Assembly (NCBI RefSeq): GCF_009707515.1
Contig: NZ_WLYI01000017.1
Location: forward strand, 1 to 64,000
Direction of reading: 5' to 3'
Length of the DNA stretch: 64,000 nucleotides
Source: Pseudomonas karstica
GTDB taxonomy: Bacteria > Pseudomonadota > Gammaproteobacteria > Pseudomonadales > Pseudomonadaceae
Positions 44,798-54,207 of this stretch are shown here, piece by piece (positions within the stretch are counted from its first letter, which is position 1; the number at the start of each line of letters is the position of its first letter). A model generated the notes under the pieces. The model had not been told where the DNA came from. It worked only from the letters and a program-made list of their open reading frames with translations, and ran no database searches. The position numbers were made by a program, and so were the translations under genes.

Positions 44798-46009
44798 ATG
44801 ACATCAAGCTTCTGGAAATCCGGCCATACCCCAACCTTGTTTGCCGCATTCCTGTATTTCGACCTGAGTTTCATGGTCTGGTACGTGCTGGGCCCACTGG
44901 CGGTGCAGATTGCCGCCGACTTGCACCTGACCACACAACAACGCGGGCTGGTGGTGGCAACGCCAATCCTCGCGGGGGCTGTCCTGCGTTTTCTGATGGG
45001 CATGCTGGCAGACAAACTGTCACCCAAGACCGCCGGGCTGATCGGCCAAGTGATTGTGATCGTGGCCTTGTTCGTCGCCTGGAGGCTGGGGATTCACAGT
45101 TATGAACAAGCGCTGCTGCTAGGGATGTTCCTTGGCATGGCCGGCGCCTCTTTCGCCGTCGCCCTACCCCTGGCGTCCCAATGGTACCCGGCCGAACATC
45201 AGGGCAAAGCCATGGGTATCGCCGGTGCCGGCAACTCCGGGACGGTATTCGCCGCCCTCCTCGCCCCCGTACTGGCGGCCGCCTTTGGCTGGAGCAATGT
45301 GTTTGGCTTCGCCTTGATTCCGCTAATCCTGACGCTGATTGTCTTCACCTGGCTGGCGCGCAATGCCCCCGAACGGCCAAAAGCCAAATCCATGGCCGAT
45401 TACTTCAAGGCCCTGGGTGACCGCGACAGCTGGTGGTTCATGTTCTTCTACAGTGTCACCTTCGGCGGGTTTATCGGACTGGCCAGCGCCCTGCCCGGCT
45501 ACTTCAACGACCAATACGACTTGAGCCCTGTCACCGCCGGCTACTACACCGCCGCCTGCGTATTTGGTGGCAGCCTGATGCGCCCATTGGGCGGTGCCCT
45601 GGCCGACCGTTTCGGCGGGATTCGCACCTTGCTGGGCATGTATGGCGTGGCGGCGGTCTGTATTACGGCAGTGGGTTTCAACCTGCCGAGTTCCTACGCT
45701 GCCCTGGCGCTGTTTGTCTGTACCATGCTCGGCCTGGGCGCCGGTAATGGCGCGGTATTCCAGCTAGTGCCTCAACGTTTTCGCCGGGAGATCGGCGTGA
45801 TGACCGGCCTGATCGGCATGGCGGGTGGTATCGGCGGCTTTGCCCTGGCGGCAGGCATGGGAGCAATCAAGCAGAACACCGGCAGTTATCAACTCGCGCT
45901 TTGGCTGTTCGCCAGCCTCGGTGTACTGGCCTGGTTCGGCTTGCATGGGGTCAAGCGCCGTTGGAGAACCACCTGGGGCTCGGCGGCCGTGACCGCCGCG
46001 CGGGTCTGA
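44798..46009 (+). CDS. nasA: NarK/NasA-family MFS nitrate/nitrite transporter
   Basis: The 403-residue inner-membrane protein has twelve predicted helices and the nitrate signature in helix 5 (GNSGTVFAALLAP) and helix 11 (GMAGGIGGF-like MAGGIGGFALAAGMG). It brings nitrate into the cell for assimilation. The ATG at 44798 follows GAGGTGC; a longer frame starting inside the terminator T-run is not credible. It overlaps the kinase gene by one base (TGATG), so the two are coupled. Confidence 0.93.
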   Translation: MTSSFWKSGHTPTLFAAFLYFDLSFMVWYVLGPLAVQIAADLHLTTQQRGLVVATPILAGAVLRFLMGMLADKLSPKTAGLIGQVIVIVALFVAWRLGIHSYEQALLLGMFLGMAGASFAVALPLASQWYPAEHQGKAMGIAGAGNSGTVFAALLAPVLAAAFGWSNVFGFALIPLILTLIVFTWLARNAPERPKAKSMADYFKALGDRDSWWFMFFYSVTFGGFIGLASALPGYFNDQYDLSPVTAGYYTAACVFGGSLMRPLGGALADRFGGIRTLLGMYGVAAVCITAVGFNLPSSYAALALFVCTMLGLGAGNGAVFQLVPQRFRREIGVMTGLIGMAGGIGGFALAAGMGAIKQNTGSYQLALWLFASLGVLAWFGLHGVKRRWRTTWGSAAVTAARV

Positions 46010-47679
46010 TGAGCCTGCAACTGAGCTTCGCCCAGGCTAGCGCCATCGGCCCACGGGAGGAAAACCAGGACGCCGTGCGCCTGGTCACCCCCATGCCTGA
46101 GCTGGCCGCCAGCAAAGGCTATTTATGCGCCATCGCCGACGGTGTCAGCCAGTGCGCCGACGGCGGCCTGGCTGCCCGTTCGACCTTGCAGGCCCTGGCC
46201 CTGGACTACTACGCCACGCCGCAAACCTGGGGGGTGGCCCAGGCTCTGGAGCGCTTGCTGCTTGCGCAGAATCGCTGGCTGCAAGCCCAAGGCGCAGGTT
46301 TGCCGCTGCTGACGACTCTCAGTGCCCTGGTGTTTCGCGGGCAGCGCTTCACTCTGGCGCATGTCGGCGACTGCCGGGTCTATCGCTGGCGCGATGGCAC
46401 GTTGCAACGCATCAGCGAAGAACACGTCTGGGAACAACCGGGCATGCAGCATGTGCTCAAGCGAGCCTTGGGCCTGGATCAGCACCTGATCGTGGATTTC
46501 CTCGAGGGTGAATTGCGCGAGGGTGAATGCTTCCTGCTGCTCAGCGATGGCGTCTGGGCAACGCTGGGCGATCACAGCATCAGCGCAATCCTGCGGGAAC
46601 AATCAGACCTGGACCTCGCCGTGAACACCTTGGTCAACGCCGCGCACTTGGCTGGCAGCTCGGACAACGCCAGCGCGCTGCTGGTGCGCATCGACCAACT
46701 TGGCGCCGCCACCCTCGGCGATGCCTTGGTACAACTGCGCCAATGGCCCTTGCCGCCCACCTTGAAAGCAGGACAACACTTTGAGGGTTGGCAGGTGGAG
46801 GCCGTGCTGGGACAGAGTCGACAGTCCTTGCTCTACCGGGTGCGGGATGCCCAGCAACAGCCCTGGTTGTTGAAGTCCCTGCCGACCAGCCACGACGATG
46901 ACACCCAGGCCGCACAAGCCTTGCTCTCGGAGGAATGGTTTCTGCGCCGGGTTGCCGGGCGGGCATTTCCTGAAGTCCATCCGGCCAGCAGCCGTCAGCA
47001 TTTGTACTACGTGATGCGCGAATACCCCGGCCTGACCCTGGCTGAACTGTTCAAGCAACAGGGCCCCTTGCCCTTGGCGCAATGGCAGTTCCTGGCCGAA
47101 CGCCTGCTACGGGCGACAGGGTTATTGCACCGAAGGCAGATCCTGCACCGCGACATCAAGCCGGAGAACCTGTTGCTAGGAGACGATGGCGAACTACGGG
47201 TGCTGGATTTTGGCCTGGCTTATTGTCCGGGACTGTCCGAAGACCGCGCCCATCTATTGCCTGGCACCCCGAGTTTCATCGCCCCCGAGGCCTTCACGGG
47301 CGAGCGCCCGAGTGCACAGCAGGATTTGTATAGCGTCGGCGTCACCTTGTATTACCTGCTGACGGGGCATTATCCCTATGGTGAGATCGAAGCTTTTCAA
47401 CGGCCCAGGTTCACCACCCCTGTCAGCGCCAACCGTTATCGACCCGACCTGCCCGATTGGCTGCAGCACAGCCTGGAACGGGCAGTGGCCGCACAACCTG
47501 AAGAGCGTTATGAGACCGCCGAGGAATGGTTATTGGTGCTGGAACAGGCTGATCGCCGCGAACTGAGCTTGCGTCCCCGGCCGCTGCTGGAACGGGAACC
47601 GCTCAAGGTCTGGCAGACCCTCGCCGCGGCTTCATTGTTGATCAATCTGGTGCTGGTGTACTGGCTGTTGCACCGCTAA
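46009..47679 (+). CDS. PP2C phosphatase-Ser/Thr kinase fusion, membrane anchored
   Basis: The 556-residue protein joins a PP2C phosphatase (residues about 1-235: REENQDA, IADGVSQ, HVGDCRVYR, SSDNASA) to a Hanks-type kinase (about 262-520: HRDIKPENLL, LDFGLAYC, GTPSFIAPEAF) and ends in one membrane helix (about 533-553). Catalytic residues of both domains are visible. Its start overlaps the nitrate transporter stop, so it belongs to the nitrate regulon. The substrate is unknown; the transporter or nitrite reductase are candidates by position only. Confidence 0.92.
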   Translation: MSLQLSFAQASAIGPREENQDAVRLVTPMPELAASKGYLCAIADGVSQCADGGLAARSTLQALALDYYATPQTWGVAQALERLLLAQNRWLQAQGAGLPLLTTLSALVFRGQRFTLAHVGDCRVYRWRDGTLQRISEEHVWEQPGMQHVLKRALGLDQHLIVDFLEGELREGECFLLLSDGVWATLGDHSISAILREQSDLDLAVNTLVNAAHLAGSSDNASALLVRIDQLGAATLGDALVQLRQWPLPPTLKAGQHFEGWQVEAVLGQSRQSLLYRVRDAQQQPWLLKSLPTSHDDDTQAAQALLSEEWFLRRVAGRAFPEVHPASSRQHLYYVMREYPGLTLAELFKQQGPLPLAQWQFLAERLLRATGLLHRRQILHRDIKPENLLLGDDGELRVLDFGLAYCPGLSEDRAHLLPGTPSFIAPEAFTGERPSAQQDLYSVGVTLYYLLTGHYPYGEIEAFQRPRFTTPVSANRYRPDLPDWLQHSLERAVAAQPEERYETAEEWLLVLEQADRRELSLRPRPLLEREPLKVWQTLAAASLLINLVLVYWLLHR

Positions 47680-47808
47680 GGGGCAAAACCCCTCGGAGGT
47701 TGCGCCAAACAGCCAATAAACCCAGGCATCGAGTCAGTTGGCACAACCACTGCATTAGTTTCCCCAACAACACACATAGCCGCACCTTCAACGTCGAAGG
47801 GGCGAGCT

Positions 47809-47872
47809 TCCCGAGAGAACGGGACCAGGACAAAGGCGTCCTCGCTAGGTAACTAGCGGGGACGCCTTTTTT
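47809..47872 (+). promoter_or_regulatory. ANTAR-responsive attenuator leader of nirB-nirD-nasC-cobA
   Basis: P1 (47809-47824) is TCCCG-[AGAGAA]-CGGGA and P2 (47827-47842) is AGGAC-[AAAGGC]-GTCCT; each is a perfect 5-bp stem with a hexaloop having A1 and G4, separated by two bases. The terminator uses AAAGGCGTCC (47832-47841) with GGACGCCTTT (47860-47869), an inner GCTAG/CTAGC stem, and a T-run. P2 and the terminator are mutually exclusive, so NasT binding should allow readthrough into nirB. Confidence 0.92.
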
Positions 47873-47911
47873 GTTTGTGCAGGATTTGTCGAGCCACTTT
47901 CGGAGAACGAC

Positions 47912-50365
47912 ATGAAGAAACTCAAACTGGTGATGATCGGCAACGGCATGGCCGGGGTTCGCACCCTTGAAGAATTGCTCAAGTTGAGCAGCGAGCTGTA
48001 CGACATCACCGTCTTTGGCGCCGAGCCCCATACCAACTACAACCGGATCCTGCTGTCGCCGGTGCTGGCTGGCGAGCAGACCTTCGAAGAGATCGTGCTC
48101 AACGACTTGAGCTGGTACCTCGAGAACAACATCAAGTTGCTGCTCAACCGAAAAGTAGTGCAGATCGACCGGGTCAAACGCAAAGTCATCGCCGAAGACG
48201 GCAGCGAGGCTGAGTATGATCGTCTGCTGATCGCCACCGGCTCGACCCCGTTCATCCTGCCAATTCCCGGCAACACCTTGCAGGGCGTGATCGGCTACCG
48301 CGACATCGCCGACACCCAGGCCATGATCGACACCGCCAAGACCCATAAACATGCGGTCGTCATCGGTGGCGGCCTGCTCGGCCTGGAAGCCGCCAACGGT
48401 TTGATGCTGCGGGGAATGCACGTGACCGTGGTGCACATCGGGGAATGGCTGCTGGAACGGCAGTTGGACAAAACCAGCGGTCAGCTCCTGCAAGCCGAAC
48501 TGGAAAGTCGTGGCCTGGTGTTCCGCCTGTGCGAACAAACCCAGGCCCTGCATGACGCCGGCAACGGTCGCGTCGGCTCGGTACAGTTCAAGAATGGCGA
48601 CGTGATTCCCGCTGACCTGGTGGTAATGGCCGCCGGCATCCGCCCCAACACCGAGCTGGCGGAAAAATCCGGCATTCCCTGCAACCGCGGGATTCTGGTC
48701 AACGACACCCTGCAAACCTACGATCCACGCATCTATGCGATCGGTGAATGCGCCAGCCATCGTGGTATTGCCTATGGCTTGGTAGCGCCGTTGTTTGAAC
48801 AGGCCAAGGTCTGCGCCAATCATCTCGCCCAACTGGGCTTCGCCCGTTATCAGGGCTCGGTGACCTCGACCAAATTGAAGGTAACCGGCATCGACCTGTT
48901 CTCCGCCGGCGACTTCATGGGCAGCGAAGGCACGGAAACCATCACCCTTTCCGATCCCATTGGCGGTGTCTACAAGAAGCTGGTGATCAAGGACGACATC
49001 CTGGTAGGCGCATGCTTGTACGGTGATACCGCCGACGGTGGTTGGTATTTCCGACAGATTCGTGAGAACCACGCCATTGGCGAGATCCGCGATCACTTGA
49101 TGTTCGGTGAAAATGCGATTGGCGACGTTGGTCATCAGGGCCAGGACAAGGCCATGAGCATGGCCGACAGCGCCGAAGTCTGCGGCTGCAATGGCGTATG
49201 CAAGGGCACCATCGTCAAGGCGATTCAGGAGCAGGGACTGTTCAGCGTCGATGACGTCAAGAAACACACCAAGGCCGCCAGTTCCTGTGGGTCTTGCGCA
49301 GGATTGGTGGAGCAAATCCTGATTAATACCGTGGGCGGTGCCGCCGACGTCAAACCAAAAAGCGAAAAAGCCATCTGCGGTTGCAGTGACCTCAACCACG
49401 GGCAAATCCGCCAGGCCATCCGCGACCAGCACCTGCTGACCATCGCCGGCACCATGAACTACCTGAACTGGCGTACCCCCAACGGTTGCGCAACCTGCCG
49501 CCCGGCGCTGAACTACTACCTGATCTCCACCTGGCCCGGTGAGGCCAAGGATGATCCGCAATCACGGCTGATCAATGAGCGGGCCCACGCCAACATTCAG
49601 AAGGACGGCACCTACTCCGTAGTCCCGAGGATGTGGGGCGGTGTGACCAACCCTTCGGAACTGCGCCGTATTGCCGATGTGGCCGACAAGTACAACGTGC
49701 CCATGGTCAAAGTCACCGGTGGCCAGCGCATTGATTTGCTGGGGATCAAGAAACAGGACCTGCCGGGAGTCTGGAAGGACCTCGACATGCCGTCCGGGCA
49801 TGCCTACGGCAAATCCATCCGTACGGTGAAGACTTGCGTGGGCAGCGAGTTCTGCCGTTTCGGAACGCAGAACTCGACGCAGTTGGGGATCGAGCTGGAA
49901 CATGACCTGTTCAATATGTGGTCGCCCCACAAGGTCAAGCTCGCAGTGTCCGGTTGCCCACGCAACTGCTCGGAAGCGGGAATCAAGGACGTAGGAATCA
50001 TCGGCGTCGATTCCGGTTGGGAGATGTACATCGGTGGCAATGGTGGCATCAAGACCGAGGTGGCCGAGTTCTTCGTCAAGGTGAAAACCGCTGAAGAAGT
50101 GCGCGAATACAACGGCGCGTTCCTGCAACTGTACCGGGAGGAAGCATTCTATCTGGAGCGTACCGTGCATTACCTGCAACGGGTGGGCATGGAGCACATC
50201 AAGAAAGCCGTGCTGCAAGACCCGGAACGACGCCGTACCCTCAATGAACGCCTGCAATTCTCCCTGTCGTTCGAACAGGATCCCTGGAAAGAACGCCTGG
50301 AACAACCGCAGCTGAAAAAGGAGTTCGACACCATCCCTGTCAAACAGCTGGAGGTACTGGCATGA
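47912..50365 (+). CDS. nirB: Assimilatory nitrite reductase large subunit
   Basis: The 817-residue enzyme reduces nitrite to ammonia with NAD(P)H. It has an N-terminal FAD/NAD domain (GNGMAGVRTLEE, then GGGLLGLEAANGL), a BFD-type [2Fe-2S] region (CGCNGVCKGTI, SSCGSCAGLV), and ferredoxin-like and siroheme domains with the [4Fe-4S]/siroheme ligands CVGSEFC and CPRNC. It overlaps nirD by four bases. Expression is behind the NasT leader. Confidence 0.97.
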   Translation: MKKLKLVMIGNGMAGVRTLEELLKLSSELYDITVFGAEPHTNYNRILLSPVLAGEQTFEEIVLNDLSWYLENNIKLLLNRKVVQIDRVKRKVIAEDGSEAEYDRLLIATGSTPFILPIPGNTLQGVIGYRDIADTQAMIDTAKTHKHAVVIGGGLLGLEAANGLMLRGMHVTVVHIGEWLLERQLDKTSGQLLQAELESRGLVFRLCEQTQALHDAGNGRVGSVQFKNGDVIPADLVVMAAGIRPNTELAEKSGIPCNRGILVNDTLQTYDPRIYAIGECASHRGIAYGLVAPLFEQAKVCANHLAQLGFARYQGSVTSTKLKVTGIDLFSAGDFMGSEGTETITLSDPIGGVYKKLVIKDDILVGACLYGDTADGGWYFRQIRENHAIGEIRDHLMFGENAIGDVGHQGQDKAMSMADSAEVCGCNGVCKGTIVKAIQEQGLFSVDDVKKHTKAASSCGSCAGLVEQILINTVGGAADVKPKSEKAICGCSDLNHGQIRQAIRDQHLLTIAGTMNYLNWRTPNGCATCRPALNYYLISTWPGEAKDDPQSRLINERAHANIQKDGTYSVVPRMWGGVTNPSELRRIADVADKYNVPMVKVTGGQRIDLLGIKKQDLPGVWKDLDMPSGHAYGKSIRTVKTCVGSEFCRFGTQNSTQLGIELEHDLFNMWSPHKVKLAVSGCPRNCSEAGIKDVGIIGVDSGWEMYIGGNGGIKTEVAEFFVKVKTAEEVREYNGAFLQLYREEAFYLERTVHYLQRVGMEHIKKAVLQDPERRRTLNERLQFSLSFEQDPWKERLEQPQLKKEFDTIPVKQLEVLA

Positions 50366-50679
50366 ACTGGATGGATATCTGTGCCCTGGATGAAATCAAT
50401 GCCCTGGGCTCACGCATCATCAATGGGCCGAAAGGCGAGATCGCGATTTTTCGTACCAGTGATGACGAAGTATTTGCCCTCGACGACCGCTGCCCCCACA
50501 AGGGCGGGCCATTGTCCCAAGGTTTGATCTACGGCAAACGAGTCGCCTGCCCCCTGCACAACTGGCAGATCGACCTGGCGTCCGGCGAAGCCCAGGCCCC
50601 GGATATCGGCTGCGCCCACCATCATCACGCACGGGTCGAAAACGGCCGGGTGATGCTGGCGCTGCGGGACGCCGGTTGA
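50362..50679 (+). CDS. nirD: Nitrite reductase small subunit (Rieske type)
   Basis: The 105-residue subunit has a Rieske-like fold with CPHKGGP and CPLHNW carrying the Cys-His pairs of a [2Fe-2S] site. It partners NirB. The stop TGA overlaps the ATG of nasC by one base, and the start overlaps nirB by four, so translation is coupled through the operon. Confidence 0.95.
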   Translation: MNWMDICALDEINALGSRIINGPKGEIAIFRTSDDEVFALDDRCPHKGGPLSQGLIYGKRVACPLHNWQIDLASGEAQAPDIGCAHHHHARVENGRVMLALRDAG

Positions 50680-53393
50680 TGAGCCGCCAGACCACCGCAT
50701 CGACCTGCTGCTACTGCGGCGTCGGTTGCGGCGTGTTGATCGAACATGACGGCGAGCGAATCCTGGGAGTAAGCGGCGACCCCAGCCATCCGGCCAACTT
50801 CGGCAAACTGTGCAGCAAGGGTTCCAGCCTGCACCTGACGGGCGACCTCACGGCTCGGGCGTTGTACCCGGAACTGCGGCTGGGCAAGGACCTGGCACGC
50901 GGCCGCACCGACTGGGGTACCGCGCTGGATCACGCAGCCAACATCTTCGCCGAAACCATTGCCGAGCATGGGCCAGACAGCGTGGCTTTCTACATCTCCG
51001 GGCAACTACTGACCGAGGATTACTACAGCTTCAATAAACTGGCCCGGGCGTTGGTGGGCACCAACAATATCGATAGCAACTCCAGGTTGTGCATGTCTTC
51101 GGCCGTGGTGGGCTACAAACGCAGCCTGGGGGCCGATGCACCGCCGTGCAACTATGACGACTTGGAGTCGAGCGACTGTGTACTGATTGTCGGCAGTAAC
51201 ATGGCTTACGCCCATCCGGTGTTATTCCGACGCTTGGAGGAAGCCAAAGCTCGTCGTCCACAAATGAAAGTAGTGGTGATTGACCCACGACGTACCGACA
51301 CTTGCGACCTCGCAGACCTGCACCTGGCAATTCTGCCGGGTACAGATGTCGCATTGTTCCATGGGATTTTGCACCTGCTGCTCTGGGAAGACTGCATAGA
51401 CCGCAACTTTATCCAGGCCCACACCGAAGGCTTGGCCGAACTGAAGAAGCTGGCGCACGATTACACGCCGCAAATGGTTTCGCAGCTATGCGGGATCAGC
51501 GTCGAGCAACTGCGGCTATGTGCGGAGTGGATCGGCACCTCGCCCAGTTTTCTCTCGCTGTGGTGCATGGGGCTCAATCAGTCCACCGCCGGCAGCGCGA
51601 AGAACAGCGCGCTGATCAATCTGCACCTGGCCACCGGCACCATTGGCCGGCCGGGCTGCGGGCCATTCTCCCTGACCGGTCAACCCAACGCCATGGGCGG
51701 TCGGGAAACCGGCAGCCTGTCCAACTTACTGCCTGGGCATCGCGAGGCCGCCAACCCTGGGCATCGAGCAGAAGTCGCCGCTTACTGGGGTGTCGATCAA
51801 TTGCCCGCCAGCACTGGGCTGACGGCCATCGAGCTGTTTGAGCAGATGCAAACGGGAAAGATCAAGGCCCTGTGGATTGCCTGTACCAATCCAGCACAAT
51901 CGCTGCCAGACCAGAACAAGGTGCGACAAGCCCTGGCGATGTGCCCCTTTGTGGTGTTACAGGAAGCCTTTCGTACCACCGAAACCGCTGCTTTCGCCGA
52001 CCTGCTGTTACCCGCCGCCAGCTGGGGGGAGAAAGAAGGTACGGTCACTAACTCCGAGCGACGAATTTCCCACGTACGCCGCGCCATCACCCCACCGGGT
52101 GAAGCACGACCGGACTGGGCGATTACTGTGGATTTCGCTCAGCGTCTGGAGCACCGCATGCGCCCTGGGCTGAGCAGCCTGTTCGCCTTTGAGCAACCGG
52201 CGCAGATCTTTGATGAGTACAAGGCCCTGACCCGCGACCGCGATCTCGATCTGTCGGGCATCAGCTATACCCTGCTCGACCGTATAGGGCCGCAGCAATG
52301 GCCATTTCCCACAGGGGCACTGGCCGGTACGCCACGCCTGTACACCGATGGCATCTTCCCAACCGAAAGCGGCCGTGCGCACTTTGTCGCCGACCCCTAC
52401 CGCGCCGCCAAGGAGCAGCGAGACGCACGCTTCCCCCTGACCCTGATCACTGGCCGCCTGCGCGATCAATGGCACGGCATGAGCCGCACCGGCACCGCTG
52501 CGCAATTGTTCGGCCATGTCAGCGAAGCCTTGCTGAGCCTGCATCCGGACGAACTGCGGCGGCATCGTTTCAAAGAGGGGGACTTGGTCAGTCTCAAAAG
52601 CCGGCGCGGCAGTGTGATTGTGGCGGTAACGAGCGACGACAGCGTGCGTACTGGCCAGGCCTTCCTGCCTATGCATTGGGGCGACCGTTTTCTCAAGGGG
52701 GGCATCAATGCCCTGACCCAACCGGCGTTCGATCCCTTATCGAAACAACCGGAACTCAAACACAGTGGTGTACGCCTGGAGGCCGTAAAGCTGCCATGGC
52801 AACTGTTCGCCCTGATCGAAGGCAATGTGCAGCAACACTTTGAAGCCTTGCGACCACTGTGCGAGGGCTTTGCCTACGTCAGCTTGAGCCTGGCCGGGCG
52901 GGAACGGCCGGCACTGCTGATCCGTGCGGCCCACGGTGAGGCGCCTGACTTGCAAGTGCTCAAGCGCATCGACCAACTGCTGGGCCTGAACGATGGACCG
53001 GTAATGGCCTACGACGACCCCCGCCGCTCCATCGGCAAGCGGGTAAAAATCGAGAAGGGCCGCATCACAGCCATCCGCTTGGCCGGGGAAACCCTCGCCC
53101 GCCATTGGTTGCAAAGCCTGTGGCTGGAAGGTCGCAGCGATGAACAGTTACGCCGTTGGCTGTTGGCACCATTGAGCGCGCCACCGGGTGACGCCGCAGG
53201 AGCAACCAGCCACAAGATAGTGTGCAATTGCAAAAATGTCAGCGAAAGCGCGGTCTGTGCCGGCATTGCCCGAGGGCTGGACCTGAACGGATTGAAACAA
53301 GAGTTGGGCTGCGGTACGCAATGTGGCTCCTGTGTACCGGAAATCAAACATCTATTGGCCAGCAGCACCCAGCCAATCGCAATCAGTGTGTGA
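50679..53393 (+). CDS. nasC: Assimilatory nitrate reductase catalytic subunit
   Basis: This 904-residue cytoplasmic molybdenum enzyme reduces nitrate to nitrite. It begins with a [4Fe-4S] ligand set (CCYCGVGCG ... KLCSKGSS), continues with the bis-MGD molybdopterin oxidoreductase and molydopterin-dinucleotide-binding domains, and ends with a BFD-like [2Fe-2S] domain (CNCKNVSESAV, CGTQCGSC; about residues 850-895) that receives electrons. The fused C-terminal domain marks the NasC/NasA assimilatory type over periplasmic Nap. It lies between nirD and cobA. Confidence 0.96.
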   Translation: MSRQTTASTCCYCGVGCGVLIEHDGERILGVSGDPSHPANFGKLCSKGSSLHLTGDLTARALYPELRLGKDLARGRTDWGTALDHAANIFAETIAEHGPDSVAFYISGQLLTEDYYSFNKLARALVGTNNIDSNSRLCMSSAVVGYKRSLGADAPPCNYDDLESSDCVLIVGSNMAYAHPVLFRRLEEAKARRPQMKVVVIDPRRTDTCDLADLHLAILPGTDVALFHGILHLLLWEDCIDRNFIQAHTEGLAELKKLAHDYTPQMVSQLCGISVEQLRLCAEWIGTSPSFLSLWCMGLNQSTAGSAKNSALINLHLATGTIGRPGCGPFSLTGQPNAMGGRETGSLSNLLPGHREAANPGHRAEVAAYWGVDQLPASTGLTAIELFEQMQTGKIKALWIACTNPAQSLPDQNKVRQALAMCPFVVLQEAFRTTETAAFADLLLPAASWGEKEGTVTNSERRISHVRRAITPPGEARPDWAITVDFAQRLEHRMRPGLSSLFAFEQPAQIFDEYKALTRDRDLDLSGISYTLLDRIGPQQWPFPTGALAGTPRLYTDGIFPTESGRAHFVADPYRAAKEQRDARFPLTLITGRLRDQWHGMSRTGTAAQLFGHVSEALLSLHPDELRRHRFKEGDLVSLKSRRGSVIVAVTSDDSVRTGQAFLPMHWGDRFLKGGINALTQPAFDPLSKQPELKHSGVRLEAVKLPWQLFALIEGNVQQHFEALRPLCEGFAYVSLSLAGRERPALLIRAAHGEAPDLQVLKRIDQLLGLNDGPVMAYDDPRRSIGKRVKIEKGRITAIRLAGETLARHWLQSLWLEGRSDEQLRRWLLAPLSAPPGDAAGATSHKIVCNCKNVSESAVCAGIARGLDLNGLKQELGCGTQCGSCVPEIKHLLASSTQPIAISV

Positions 53394-53403
53394 GGGAGTG
53401 AAT

Positions 53404-54147
53404 ATGAACGCAAAAGTCTGGCTGGTGGGCGCAGGCCCCGGTGACCCGGAACTGCTGACCCTCAAGGCGGTGAGAGCCCTGCATGAGGCCGATGTGGTGC
53501 TGATTGATGACCTGGTCAATCCGGCAGTGCTTGAACATTGCCTTGACGCCCGGGTGGTGACTGTTGGCAAACGGGGTGGCTGCCGCTCCACCCCGCAAGA
53601 CTTTATCCACCGCCTGATGCTGCGCTATGCCCGCCAGGGCAAGTGCGTGGTGCGGCTTAAAGGAGGCGATCCGTGCATTTTTGGTCGTGGTGGTGAGGAA
53701 GCCTTTTGGCTGCGGGAGCGGGGGGTCGAAGTGGAACTGGTCAACGGCATTACCGCAGGACTTTCGGGGGCGACCAACTGCGATATTCCACTGACATTGC
53801 GGGGGGTCAGCCGTGGCGTCACCCTGGTGACCGCACACACTCAGGATGACAGCTGCCTAAATTGGCGAGCACTGGCAGAGGGTGGCACGACACTGGTGGT
53901 GTATATGGGCGTGGCGAAACTGGGAGAGATCCAACAGCAATTGCTGGCCGCAGGCATGGACGCCGATATGCCGGTGGCGATGATTGAGAATGCGTCATTG
54001 CTGACACAACGGGAGTGTCGCAGTGAGCTTTCCTGCATGCAGGACGATGCACGGGATTTCGCCTTGAAGAGCCCGGCGATCCTGGTGATCGGGCGGGTTG
54101 CAGCAATGGCACAAGCAGCACACGCCATGGTAATGGCAAGCGCCTGA
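53404..54147 (+). CDS. cobA: Uroporphyrinogen-III C-methyltransferase
   Basis: The 247-residue SUMT adds two methyl groups to uroporphyrinogen III to give precorrin-2, the precursor of siroheme that NirB needs. Family motifs are VGAGPGDPELLTLKA (N-terminal), VRLKGGDPCIFGRGGEE and the C-terminal half with VVYMG. The ATG at 53404 follows GAGGGAGTG. It lies ten bases after nasC as the last gene of the operon, so cofactor supply is matched to the reductase. Confidence 0.95.
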   Translation: MNAKVWLVGAGPGDPELLTLKAVRALHEADVVLIDDLVNPAVLEHCLDARVVTVGKRGGCRSTPQDFIHRLMLRYARQGKCVVRLKGGDPCIFGRGGEEAFWLRERGVEVELVNGITAGLSGATNCDIPLTLRGVSRGVTLVTAHTQDDSCLNWRALAEGGTTLVVYMGVAKLGEIQQQLLAAGMDADMPVAMIENASLLTQRECRSELSCMQDDARDFALKSPAILVIGRVAAMAQAAHAMVMASA

Positions 54148-54162
54148 GGCAGATTCAAGACG

Positions 54163-54193
54163 AAAAAAAGCCCGGCCTAAGCCGGGCTTTTTT
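54163..54193. terminator. Bidirectional terminator between cobA and oprF
   Basis: AGCCCGGC-CTAA-GCCGGGCT is flanked by A7 on the left and T6 on the right, so it works for both the rightward cobA and leftward oprF transcripts. Confidence 0.93.
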
Positions 54194-54207
54194 CTACCAC
54201 TCAGTAA

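Noticed and set aside
47642..49561. 639-codon minus-strand open frame
   Set aside because: Antisense to nirB and to the NasT leader; no domain and no ribosome site.
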